This document shows, in pieces, positions 13,134-20,364 of a DNA stretch of 25,276 bases. The position numbers and the translations under genes are program-made. Position 1 is the first letter of the stretch. Every line of letters begins with the position of its first letter. Location of the stretch: positions 1 to 25,276 of the IMG/VR virus record IMGVR_UViG_3300021963_000602, one strand, 5' to 3'. This DNA is from a virus. The notes below the pieces were generated by a model. That model saw only the letters and a list, made by a program, of their open reading frames with translations, did no database searches and was not told where the DNA came from.

Positions 13134-15139
13134 TAGAACGTCCCACCATCAACCCCGCCAGTAATTGCATTAGTGCTGCCGTTAACCGACAAGCCTGCAT
13201 CCACTAGCACTGACTGACTGCCTGTTGTTGAATTTGCTGCAAACAAAATAAAACCTGCGGTTGCACTTGCTGTTGTGGTGACATTTGTTGGCGCAACACC
13301 TGAAAACCCGCTAATGCCTGATGCACCGCTAAAGCCAGATACGCCTGAGCCGCTGAAGCCTGAGATACCAGAAAAACCTGAAATACCAGAAAATCCTGAG
13401 AAACCTGAAATACCAGAAAATCCTGAGAAACCTGAAATACCAGAGAACCCGGATCGCCCGCTAAATCCAGATATACCTGAATCACCTGAGAATCCTGAGC
13501 GACCAGAAAATCCAGATATACCTGAGAACCCTGAGATGCCAGAAAAACCTGATATGCCTGAGAATCCAGATATTCCAGAAAACCCAGAAATACCAGAGAA
13601 ACCTGAAATGCCAGAGAAACCTGAAAAACCAGAAATGCCAGATCCAGAAAATCCAGACGTTCCTGAAAAGCCTGATATGCCGCTAAAACCAGAGATACCG
13701 CTAAACCCAGATATTCCACTAAATCCTGATCTTCCGCTGAATCCTGAGAATCCAGAAAACCCTGATGTACCGCTTTGAGCTACGCCATCAAGGCCTGAAA
13801 ATCCCGAAAAACCACTTTGCCCAGAAAAGCCGCTAATGCCACTAAAACCAGAGATACCGCTAAAGCCACTAATACCCGAAAATCCAGAAATACCGGAATA
13901 TCCACTGGTCCCAGAAAATCCTGAAATACCTGATCCTGAGTAACCAGAAATTCCCGATCCTGAAAATCCTGATAATCCAGAAAAACCACTGATACCAGAA
14001 AAACCACTGATACCAGAAAAACCTGAAATACCTGAGAAACCTGATATTCCAGAAAATCCTGAGATACCGCTAAATCCCGAAAACCCTGAAATGCCAGATC
14101 CAGAAAATCCAGAAATACCGGAGCCTGAATACCCCGAGATACCAGAAAATCCGCTAAAGCCTGATAAACCTGAGTAGCCCGAAATGCCGCTGAATCCAGA
14201 GATGCCGGAGTATCCCGAGGTGCCTGAATAGCCGCTGAATCCGCTAAAGCCCGAAACGCCTGAGCCTGAAAACCCTGAGATTCCACTGTAGCCAGAGATA
14301 CCAGAAAAGCCTGAAATTCCTGAAAACCCTGAGGTTCCGCTAAATCCTGATACTCCTGATCCAGAAAAACCTGAAAATCCTGAAAAGCCAGAAATTCCTG
14401 AGTAACCTGAAATTCCACTGTAACCCGACAATCCTGTCCATGCGCCAGCTACAACCCCTTCGTAAATCCCCAGATCCGTGTTGTATCGGATCATTCCATT
14501 CTGCGGCGAAGAACGCTGCACAGTTGTACCCGCAGGAATTTTTACTGATCCCGTGCCTGGCAATATTGGGTTATCCGAAATGCCTATCGTAGGGTCTGCG
14601 CCATCACCCGTGCCATTTGCGACATCAATTTCATTGGCCGTGCCTTGAAGTATTACCACCCCAATTGCATTACCTGACGTGCGTGAAATCAAGCCTGAAC
14701 CTGACGACAATGCTAAATCTAAAACAAGGCCTGATAGCAATACTGTAGGATTCCCCGCTATCCCATCGCCATCAGTAACGCTTAAACCCGTCGTTCCGGC
14801 TTGAATAGAGCGGTTTGTAAGCGTTGTGGCGTTAGTCTTGACCTGAATGCCCGCTGCTGAATTTACGAGGCTTGCAGGCGCTCCTGACAAGGCTAGCGCC
14901 ACTGTTGAGCCAGGACCGTTGTCTGTGAGTGTTAAACCTGATCCGGTTGTTGCAAGTTGCCTCGAATCCGTAAGTAAGCCTTCACTGGTTGCCGTGATAA
15001 AGCTGTAATTTGTCGCTGGACTCGCCGCAATTGCAGCCACCGTTGTCTGTACGGTGCCGCCATCTTGAACGATGGGAACAAGCTCTGCGCCTGTTAAGGC
15101 ACCTGCTGCCGGTAACTGCGTAATCGTCTGATTAGCCAT
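13133..15139 (-). CDS. Collagen-like tail fibre with Gly-X-Ser triplets
   Basis: This 668-residue protein has an N-terminal module common in phage fibres (MANQTITQLPAAGALTGAEL, then VPIVQDGGTVQTTVAAIA) and a beta-rich neck to about residue 234. Residues about 235-613 are repeats of Gly-Phe/Ile/Tyr-Ser triplets such as GFSGISGFSGYSG. They are broken at several places by a GS dipeptide (SGSGVSG, SGSGISG) and once by LDGVAQSG. A short C-terminal domain follows (FILFAANSTTGSQSVLVDAG), ending in GGVDGGTF. The triplets fit a collagen-like trimer but contain no proline. Serine fills the third position almost throughout. Glycosyltransferase genes follow directly. It is most likely a long fibre stalk. 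Confidence 0.88.
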   Translation of the reverse strand: MANQTITQLPAAGALTGAELVPIVQDGGTVQTTVAAIAASPATNYSFITATSEGLLTDSRQLATTGSGLTLTDNGPGSTVALALSGAPASLVNSAAGIQVKTNATTLTNRSIQAGTTGLSVTDGDGIAGNPTVLLSGLVLDLALSSGSGLISRTSGNAIGVVILQGTANEIDVANGTGDGADPTIGISDNPILPGTGSVKIPAGTTVQRSSPQNGMIRYNTDLGIYEGVVAGAWTGLSGYSGISGYSGISGFSGFSGFSGSGVSGFSGTSGFSGISGFSGISGYSGISGFSGSGVSGFSGFSGYSGTSGYSGISGFSGISGYSGLSGFSGFSGISGYSGSGISGFSGSGISGFSGFSGISGFSGISGFSGISGFSGISGFSGISGFSGLSGFSGSGISGYSGSGISGFSGTSGYSGISGFSGISGFSGISGFSGISGFSGQSGFSGFSGLDGVAQSGTSGFSGFSGFSGRSGFSGISGFSGISGFSGISGFSGTSGFSGSGISGFSGFSGISGFSGISGFSGISGFSGISGFSGISGFSGISGFSGRSGFSGDSGISGFSGRSGFSGISGFSGFSGISGFSGFSGISGFSGISGFSGSGVSGFSGASGISGFSGVAPTNVTTTASATAGFILFAANSTTGSQSVLVDAGLSVNGSTNAITGGVDGGTF
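13300..14440 (-). repeat. Coding tandem repeat, Gly-X-Ser collagen-like tract
   Basis: The DNA here consists of short imperfect repeats, 9 or 18 bases long, encoding Gly-Phe-Ser and Gly-Ile/Tyr-Ser. Third codon positions vary widely (GGA/GGT/GGC/GGG, AGC/AGT/TCA/TCT/TCC), so the repeat is maintained at protein level rather than by recent DNA duplication alone. Edges are approximate. Confidence 0.9.
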
Positions 15140-15480
15140 TATGGTGACACCGCTATGCCATCGAGGTTCCCGTTATTTTCTGGCGTTTGGGTATTGCCTT
15201 CAGTTGAAACAATGACATTCTGTTGATTGTTTGTTACAAGGTTGTTCTGTATTGCAGCCACAGAAACATCAGGCCTTGGAAACCGCAAGTTGATGCGCTC
15301 AGTCTGTCTTGCGGGCAGGCGATAAGGATCTTTCTCGTCTCTGCAGTTTTCTTCGCATACCATCAAGCCTGGAAAGTTGATGTCCGGTCCAAGGGTTGCA
15401 TGCGGACGTTTCATGCGGCATCGGTCACATATTGCAATCGCAATATCTGAATATCCCTCAGTGTCAAGAAACATTGGCAT
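15139..15480 (-). CDS. Small zinc-binding-like conserved phage protein
   Basis: This 113-residue protein carries four cysteines spaced as a zinc knuckle or ribbon: C18 and C21 in ICDRCRMKRPHATLGPDIN, and C42 and C46 in MVCEENCRDEKDPYRLPARQ. The segment TERINLRFPRPDVSV follows, then an Asn/Gln-rich tail. This arrangement is familiar from aquatic phage structural regions but has no assigned function. It lies between the adaptor-like gene and the collagen-like fibre, with TAATG junctions on both sides, which suggests a connector or fibre-attachment role. Confidence 0.75.
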   Translation of the reverse strand: MPMFLDTEGYSDIAIAICDRCRMKRPHATLGPDINFPGLMVCEENCRDEKDPYRLPARQTERINLRFPRPDVSVAAIQNNLVTNNQQNVIVSTEGNTQTPENNGNLDGIAVSP

Positions 15481-16550
15481 TATTTCGTGTACACACTTAT
15501 GTTGGGCGCAAAGTAGATAGGACTGCGATCACGCTCCTCAGCCTCTGCTAGGGCAAGATACTTGCCGGCCTGATCCTCAAGATACTTGATGCGATCAAGA
15601 GGAACCGCAGGCAATTCCATGCTTAACTGATGCGCTAGCATTCCGATTGTAGCCAAATACCAGCGCTGTGGGATCTGCAATTCATCTGTCAGATCGCCAA
15701 CATCCATGATCTGCTTTGAGTACCAAACAGTCATCTGCACATAGTACTCATTCGGTACAGGCCAAAGATAAATCTCTGGCTCTGGTACGGTTCTATTAAA
15801 CCAAAACTGGTAAGGCTGGTTCGCCGTGAAGTTTTTGTTGGGCAGGTTGGTATAGTCGTCGCGGTTGAGCCTGGCCATCTGAATTTCACGCGAATTGTTG
15901 CCTATGTAAAACTCACGCAAAGCCAAGGTCGTGCCACCAGATGCTCTGATCCGGTAATACTGAACGCTCTGACCGGGGTCGATGTCATACCACTTCCACT
16001 GCTTATCCGTCACAACAACAGCGCCAAGATCTTCTAGCGTGCTCCACGTTATGCCGTCTGTTGAGTATTCAAGGATCAATGTCCAGGTTGCGCTTCCACC
16101 GCCTGCTATGTAAGGCAGAATGCCAATCGAACCCGCATAGATTGGGTTGCCTGTACCAAAGTTGATGGCAATGTTGCCGTTGGCACTTGTCTGCTGGCAG
16201 TATGTATCTACATTGTTATCACCGGCTAACGCTGCATTGCCGCCGGCTGATGAGGAGTAACTTCCTGTTGGCCGAGTCATCGTGCGATACAGCACATTCA
16301 ACGCATCGTTAGCACCTACAGGAAGCGTGTAAATGTACTTGTCTGGCACAAGGCCAATGACCTCTTTCTTAACGGCCCAATACTGAATGCCGATGTTGAT
16401 AAGATTCGTTAGCGTAAACCCAAGCGATTCTCTAGCCGTCAGTAACTGCTCGCTGGTTAACTCCTCAGCAAGCTTACCGCAGCGCCTCGCAGCGTGGTCG
16501 ATCAGTGTCTGTACATTGAACACCTGACCGTAGGTATCGGAATAAGACAT
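15480..16550 (-). CDS. Head-tail adaptor-like protein with inserted discoidin-like domain
   Basis: The 356-residue product looks like a phage adaptor split by an insertion. Residues 1-93 (VQTLIDHAARRCGKLAEELT, then ESLGFTLTNLINIGIQYWAV and YIYTLPVG) and 226-356 (PEPEIYLWPVPNEYYVQMTV, then LQIPQRWYLATIGMLAHQLS) resemble P22 gp4 or T7 gp11-type adaptors that dock under the portal. Residues about 94-218 form an extra beta-rich domain with DNNVDTYCQQ, LILEYSTDGITWSTLEDLG, YYRIRASGGTTLALREFYIG, as in discoidin/F5-8C carbohydrate-binding modules. The insertion could expose a sugar-binding surface on the neck. The adaptor assignment is pattern-based. Confidence 0.75.
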   Translation of the reverse strand: MSYSDTYGQVFNVQTLIDHAARRCGKLAEELTSEQLLTARESLGFTLTNLINIGIQYWAVKKEVIGLVPDKYIYTLPVGANDALNVLYRTMTRPTGSYSSSAGGNAALAGDNNVDTYCQQTSANGNIAINFGTGNPIYAGSIGILPYIAGGGSATWTLILEYSTDGITWSTLEDLGAVVVTDKQWKWYDIDPGQSVQYYRIRASGGTTLALREFYIGNNSREIQMARLNRDDYTNLPNKNFTANQPYQFWFNRTVPEPEIYLWPVPNEYYVQMTVWYSKQIMDVGDLTDELQIPQRWYLATIGMLAHQLSMELPAVPLDRIKYLEDQAGKYLALAEAEERDRSPIYFAPNISVYTK

Positions 16551-16955
16551 TTAGAACCCCGGACATTTCCAGCGCCGCATGGATGCGCGTGCTCGTGAAC
16601 CTTTTTCGCTCTTTTCTGCGATAGGCCTCATCCGCGCACAAAATGAATCTTTTCTTGGACCGCCTTCTGGCTGTGGAGCCTTCAGATTTGATCCTGTTTC
16701 TCGGTTGTACTTGGCTCTGCCTTTGGCCGTGAGACCCGCGCCTTGAGACGCTGGCAACTTCTCACCGCGGCCAATTGCCAAGCTCGGACCGCCATCTTTA
16801 AGTCGTTCAGGAAGCTTTTCATAAGACTTTTTACCTACGTTTGATTGGGTATACTCAGCGCCAACGCTTGGCTTGATGCCAACCTTTTTGGCAAATGATG
16901 GATTATGCGCAACTGCTTGCATCAAGCGAAATTGCTCTTTGCTTTTAGCTGGCAT
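16551..16955 (-). CDS. Conserved basic phage protein (DUF6321-like)
   Basis: The product is 134 residues and strongly basic. It opens with MPAKSKEQFRLMQAVAHNPS and FAKKVGIKPSVGAEY, followed by GLTAKGRAKYNRETGSNLKA, PQPEGGPRKDSFCARMRPIA and a Trp-Lys-Cys ending (RRWKCPGF). The TAKGRAKYNRETG-NLKAPQPEGG-RK-SFCARM block is a pattern shared by many aquatic phages, usually of unknown function. It overlaps the upstream gene by 11 bases. A DNA- or capsid-binding role is possible because of its charge. Confidence 0.78.
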   Translation of the reverse strand: MPAKSKEQFRLMQAVAHNPSFAKKVGIKPSVGAEYTQSNVGKKSYEKLPERLKDGGPSLAIGRGEKLPASQGAGLTAKGRAKYNRETGSNLKAPQPEGGPRKDSFCARMRPIAEKSEKGSRARASMRRWKCPGF

Positions 16956-17355
16956 AACTTTTTACCATTTCTAACGTAACGGCGTAGAAGTCTCCATTTA
17001 CTGCATCAAGCGTACTGAATAAAACGTCACCCGTTTTGCCACTTCCTGCATTATTTGTTAGACCGCCAAATGATGAAAAATCAATCGTGTATTGACTATT
17101 CGGTGGAACAGACCAACACAAAATGTCTGTTGTAGCATCCCAATAAATTTCCACTTCTAATGCATGTGTGGACGCATGAATTTTTTGTATTGCAACACCA
17201 TTGCACGTTTTGCCTGATGCGCTTGGATTAAGGGCTGAGACATCAACTTTGAGAACTTTACTTTCATTGCCTGAACCGTCGCATTGAAACGTAAACTTCA
17301 TAATTGCCATGCGCTCGCCATCTAGGAGCGTTTGACTTCCAACCGTGTTGGCCAT
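16945..17355 (-). CDS. Conserved beta-rich virion protein (136 aa)
   Basis: The product begins MANTVGSQTLLDGERMAIMK and has alternating hydrophobic strands: FTFQCDGSGNESKVLKVDVS, HALEVEIYWDATTDILCWSV, YTIDFSSFGGLTNNAGSGKT and FYAVTLEMVKSYAS. Such short beta-sandwich proteins occur in the head region of aquatic phages and are probably structural. It has its own AGAGG ribosome site and lies just downstream of a UUCG hairpin. No catalytic motif is visible. Confidence 0.7.
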   Translation of the reverse strand: MANTVGSQTLLDGERMAIMKFTFQCDGSGNESKVLKVDVSALNPSASGKTCNGVAIQKIHASTHALEVEIYWDATTDILCWSVPPNSQYTIDFSSFGGLTNNAGSGKTGDVLFSTLDAVNGDFYAVTLEMVKSYAS

Positions 17356-17375
17356 GATCGACCTCTTTAAAGAAT

Positions 17376-17395
17376 GCAGGGGCCGAAGCCCCCGC
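17376..17395 (-). terminator. UUCG stem-loop downstream of the basic Met-rich gene
   Basis: In the transcript sense the sequence forms GCGGGGGC-TTCG-GCCCCTGC, an eight-pair stem (one G-U pair) closed by the very stable C(UUCG)G tetraloop. It is followed by ATTCTTTAAAG, which has only a weak U-tract, so it may be a partial terminator or an RNA-processing/stability element. It lies in the 43-base gap just after the stop of the gene at 17399-18568. Confidence 0.6.
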
Positions 17396-17398
17396 TAT

Positions 17399-18568
17399 TT
17401 AACACGCGCCGCCGGCTCGCTTCTTTGCTTCTGGTGGCGATACAGTTACAGACTTTTGCGTTTCTGTCACTGAACCTTGGCCACGCAACTTGTCTCGAAG
17501 CTTGTTGCCTAGCTCTCTAAAGATGCTTACAGGATTCATGGCATCTTCAAGTTCACGACTCGCTTTTGCAGCGGTCTCATACGGATCTTTAACAGGCTTG
17601 GATACATCAACTTTACCACCGTCTTCGTATCGTACCTTGCCGCCCTTCTTGAAGGTTCCTGACTGAATCGTGTTAGCAACGGCTTTTGATGCTGGTTTCT
17701 TGGGGTAGGCTACGGGTTTGCCTGAATCAACAAGCCCCCCCGTAGCGAAGTGCTTTTTTGCAGCACCGCCTTTCTTGTACCCACCTGCATTGGCCTCTTT
17801 GACTTCGCCCGTTGTGGTGTTTGATACGCCCGGCTTGGATGTAGACACATTACCTTCTACGCCCATGCCCTTAACACCGCCACCCATGGCATACATCATG
17901 CCGCCGCCCATCATCTTTTTGGCCTTGCCGCCCTTCTTAAAGCCTCCAGCATTGCCCATACGCACGCCGCCAGTACCGTGAGCCGTATCCCTCTTGGCCT
18001 CGTCTACCATCGTCGTTGCAGGCGTTCCGCGACGGGTTTCGCTTGGAATTGCACCACCCGTTGCATAGCCGGCAACTTGACCTTCTTTAACTTCTCCGGT
18101 CTTGCCTTTGACCATATCAGGCGTTGCGGTATGCATCTTTGTGGTTGCATACGATCCTACGGTGCCGCCCATTTTCAAGCCTTTATGACCTTTGCTGGCA
18201 GGCTTGCCTTCATGAGATTTAAGCTCTTTCTCAACTTTGCCAAGACGCTTCATTTCCATTTGATGAACGCCCTTGGTCTCGCCACCTTCCTTCATCATTG
18301 GGCGATTCATCATCGGACGAGCCATCATGGCTTTGCGGCGCATGGCCATCGAGGGACGTGCAGGTGCGCGGCCAGGCAAAACACCTTCGCCCATCTGCAT
18401 GCGGGTTGGTGCAGGTGCTGCTGACAATCCTGTCATCACACCACCATCCATCATTTTGTGTCCATGCTTTTTGTCATGCTTCATGGACACATGACCACCC
18501 TTTTTCAGCTTTAACTCCACTGAAGGCTCGGTGGTGTACATCTTTATCATCGGCTTAAACTGACCCAT
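17399..18568 (-). CDS. Strongly basic Met/Lys/Gly-rich protein, unknown
   Basis: This 389-residue protein is low-complexity and very basic. It has about 31 Met, mostly in the first 230 residues (AMRRKAMMARPMMNRPMMKE; KKMMGGGMMYAMGGG). It also has repeated units of the type TGEVKE-x-AGGYKKGG: GEVKEGQVAGYATGG near 160, NAGGFKKGGKAKK near 205 and GEVKEANAGGYKKGGAAKK near 255. A C-terminal helical part (ETAAKASRELEDAMNPVSIF, then LGNKLRDKLRGQG) follows. The only cysteine is the last residue. Similar KKGG/MMNGG proteins occur in aquatic phages without a function. It stands in the head block, flanked by two UUCG hairpins; DNA condensation inside the head is inference. Confidence 0.75.
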   Translation of the reverse strand: MGQFKPMIKMYTTEPSVELKLKKGGHVSMKHDKKHGHKMMDGGVMTGLSAAPAPTRMQMGEGVLPGRAPARPSMAMRRKAMMARPMMNRPMMKEGGETKGVHQMEMKRLGKVEKELKSHEGKPASKGHKGLKMGGTVGSYATTKMHTATPDMVKGKTGEVKEGQVAGYATGGAIPSETRRGTPATTMVDEAKRDTAHGTGGVRMGNAGGFKKGGKAKKMMGGGMMYAMGGGVKGMGVEGNVSTSKPGVSNTTTGEVKEANAGGYKKGGAAKKHFATGGLVDSGKPVAYPKKPASKAVANTIQSGTFKKGGKVRYEDGGKVDVSKPVKDPYETAAKASRELEDAMNPVSIFRELGNKLRDKLRGQGSVTETQKSVTVSPPEAKKRAGGAC

Positions 18569-18583
18569 TTCTGTTCCTTTCAG

Positions 18584-18605
18584 ATCCGACCCCGAAGGGC
18601 CGGAT
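18584..18605 (-). terminator. UUCG stem-loop downstream of the beta-helix gene
   Basis: In the transcript sense ATCCGGCCC-TTCG-GGGTCGGAT forms a nine-pair stem (one G-U pair) with a C(UUCG)G tetraloop, six bases after the stop of the upstream gene. No U-tract follows (CTGAAAGG instead). It may attenuate transcription or protect the 3' end of the abundant head-gene message rather than end transcription fully. Confidence 0.58.
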
Positions 18606-18610
18606 ACTCA

Positions 18611-19639
18611 TTAGGTTGGGTTAACAGCGATGCCGCTTGTTGCAGCAACCACCGAAGCGCCATCAACGTAGATCTGACCACGCGTGGTCGCGTCTGTGCC
18701 GAATTCAGTGATGCCAACCATGGTGCTATCTTTGATCAACAACAAACCCCCTGCCGAAGCGGGAAGGGTTGCCAATCCGTTCATCGTGGTTGATGTGGAT
18801 TGGACGTTGTTGATAAACGTACACTGCTGGAACAACTGGAAACGATCAATTGATGATGCAGCCGATGCGATGATGCCCAAAGGCGTTGCCGCAGAGGTCT
18901 GGAACGGGAACGTGCAGCCAATAAAGCTGTTTCGAGCAGTGCCCGAAGCAAACTCTACTGTTGCATTCGCTGCAGAACGCGCTACCGTATCAAGACCCAA
19001 CACGCAGTCTGTAAACGTGTTTTCTTGGCTTGTGATCTTCAGCGTGCGAGCAGCAGAGCCACCTGCAGATGCTGCGTCCGCCAAGCCTTGAATGTTTACA
19101 TTTTGGTAGGCGTTACGACCACCTGCCTCAAGCACACCAACCATCGTCGCAGAACCCGTGCTAAACCCAACAAAAATTTCGATGTTGGCAAACAAACAGC
19201 CAGCACCTGTGACGTTAATGAAGGTATTTGCCCCAAAAGTTGATGCCGTATATGTACCCGTGGGCGGTGCAATACGGGCACGCTGACCAATACGCGTTGG
19301 AGCCGTCATGCCAATCAAGTGCGTGGCATTCTTGTTCCAGTTCAGCGTACCGCTTGTTGCCGATGAATTAATCGTCTGAGCAAGAGCAAGCGACAGGCGA
19401 GCCGTACCGCTGGCTGCGCCGTTGCTCATCAGAACGATTACATCGTTGTTGCCTGATACTGCGCGGTTAATTGCTGCGTAAAGCGTTGCTAGAGGATAGT
19501 CGGCAGAGCCTTCGTTTCCATCAGCGCCGTTGACCGGATCTACAAAGTAGTAGTTTCCAGAGAACGGAATGCCGCCGATGTTGCCGAGGACAGGGACTCC
19601 AAAGCTCGTGATCCCATTAGGGAAGTTTGTTAGAGCCAT
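18611..19639 (-). CDS. Probable beta-helix virion protein
   Basis: The 342-residue product starts MALTNFPNGITSFGVPVLGN, an N-terminus I recognise from structural genes near the capsid gene of aquatic phages. It continues with YYFVDPVNGADGNEGSADYP and LATLYAAINRAVSGNNDVIV, the usual entry of pectate lyase-like right-handed beta-helices. Repeated short strands with Asn/Thr/Phe ladders follow (NTFTDCVLGLD, NSFIGCTFPFQ, FQQCTFINN). No lyase catalytic residues can be pointed out, so a decoration or head-fibre role is more likely than an enzyme. AAAGGAAAG upstream supports the ATG. A UUCG hairpin follows the stop. Confidence 0.75.
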   Translation of the reverse strand: MALTNFPNGITSFGVPVLGNIGGIPFSGNYYFVDPVNGADGNEGSADYPLATLYAAINRAVSGNNDVIVLMSNGAASGTARLSLALAQTINSSATSGTLNWNKNATHLIGMTAPTRIGQRARIAPPTGTYTASTFGANTFINVTGAGCLFANIEIFVGFSTGSATMVGVLEAGGRNAYQNVNIQGLADAASAGGSAARTLKITSQENTFTDCVLGLDTVARSAANATVEFASGTARNSFIGCTFPFQTSAATPLGIIASAASSIDRFQLFQQCTFINNVQSTSTTMNGLATLPASAGGLLLIKDSTMVGITEFGTDATTRGQIYVDGASVVAATSGIAVNPT

Positions 19640-19649
19640 TTCTTTCCTT

Positions 19650-20324
19650 TCATGTTTGAAATGACGAATTCAAATAATCAAAAGCGGCTTTAAGAATGTC
19701 CTTGTCATCACGAAACAATCCAAGACCACGATTACATTTAGTGCAGAGCAAACCTCTTGCCTTGCCTGTTTTGTGATCATGATCTACTGGCATTGCAATC
19801 ACCTTATTCCGTATGATAGCGGTTTCTGGCTGCTTGCAAATAGCGCAGACATTATTTTGCTTGGCAAGAGTTTCTTGATACCACTCATAAGTAACGCCAT
19901 AGTTTCTTCGTAAATCTTGATCCAAGTAATATTCAGGATTTGCGGCTCTCGCTTTGCGATACCACTCTCGCATATATTCTTTGTAATCCTCTGACGAAGC
20001 TCTACGCTCTTTCCAATAAAAATTGTCTTTGCCCCAAGGCTTTGTTGGATCTGCACGCCATGCAATTGAACCTTCTGGCTTTTCAGGAACATCTTTGACG
20101 AACTGCCAAAAATCTTCTCTCCAAGATTCTTGCATGTCCAACCGATGGTATCGCCGCAACCCACACCATGACTTATACGCCCAGTGCTTTTCTCGCGCTC
20201 CCCAATCATTTGGCCTCGTCTCACCAACATCTCCGTGACGCTGAACCCGCATGTAATGCTTTCGGCACAAGCCCTTTGCAATTGATGGCTGGGAACAGTT
20301 GTGTACATGACATTTCTCTGGCAT
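19650..20324 (-). CDS. Free-standing homing endonuclease, endonuclease VII-type
   Basis: This 224-residue nuclease has an N-terminal zinc finger-like part (C5, C10, C20 and H23, in CHVHNCSQPSIAKGLCRKHY). The C-terminal recombination endonuclease VII domain has Cys160 and Cys163 (NVCAICKQPE), Asp181-His182-Asp183-His184 (MPVDHDHKTGKARG), Cys194, Cys197 and Asn198 (LLCTKCNRGLG). These match the zinc ligands and active-site D-H-x-H and N of T4 endonuclease VII. A middle region (EYMREWYRKARAANPEYYLD) resembles the DNA-contacting part of phage homing endonucleases. Placement between the capsid gene and the next structural gene, away from replication genes, favours a mobile homing endonuclease over a Holliday-junction resolvase. 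Confidence 0.86.
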   Translation of the reverse strand: MPEKCHVHNCSQPSIAKGLCRKHYMRVQRHGDVGETRPNDWGAREKHWAYKSWCGLRRYHRLDMQESWREDFWQFVKDVPEKPEGSIAWRADPTKPWGKDNFYWKERRASSEDYKEYMREWYRKARAANPEYYLDQDLRRNYGVTYEWYQETLAKQNNVCAICKQPETAIIRNKVIAMPVDHDHKTGKARGLLCTKCNRGLGLFRDDKDILKAAFDYLNSSFQT

Positions 20325-20364
20325 CGGTAATCTCTTTGATTTCCATCTTAGATTTTACCGATGC
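20321..20364 (-). promoter_or_regulatory. Inverted repeat enclosing the homing endonuclease start
   Basis: In the transcript sense the sequence is GCATCGGTAA, a 24-base loop, then TTACCGATGC: a perfect ten-pair stem. The endonuclease ATG (20324-20322) lies in the 3' arm and its weak AAAGAG ribosome site lies at the loop edge. Folding of a long read-through transcript from the capsid gene would hide the start codon, as described for hairpins that limit translation of some T4 homing endonucleases. The pairing is seen; the control role is inferred. Confidence 0.6.

Noticed and set aside
13275-13778. Long plus-strand open frame rich in Pro-Glu-Lys/Asn repeats
   Set aside because: It is the antisense reading of the Gly-X-Ser repeat; its low-complexity pattern follows from the codons of the fibre on the other strand and it has no independent start signal or homology.
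13300-14440. Short repeated DNA units that resemble a CRISPR array or satellite
   Set aside because: Units are 9-18 bases, have no unique spacers, vary at third codon positions and stay in one open frame.
18584-18605. Classical rho-independent terminator
   Set aside because: The stem is strong but no U-run follows it in the transcript, so it is listed only as a candidate attenuator or stability hairpin.
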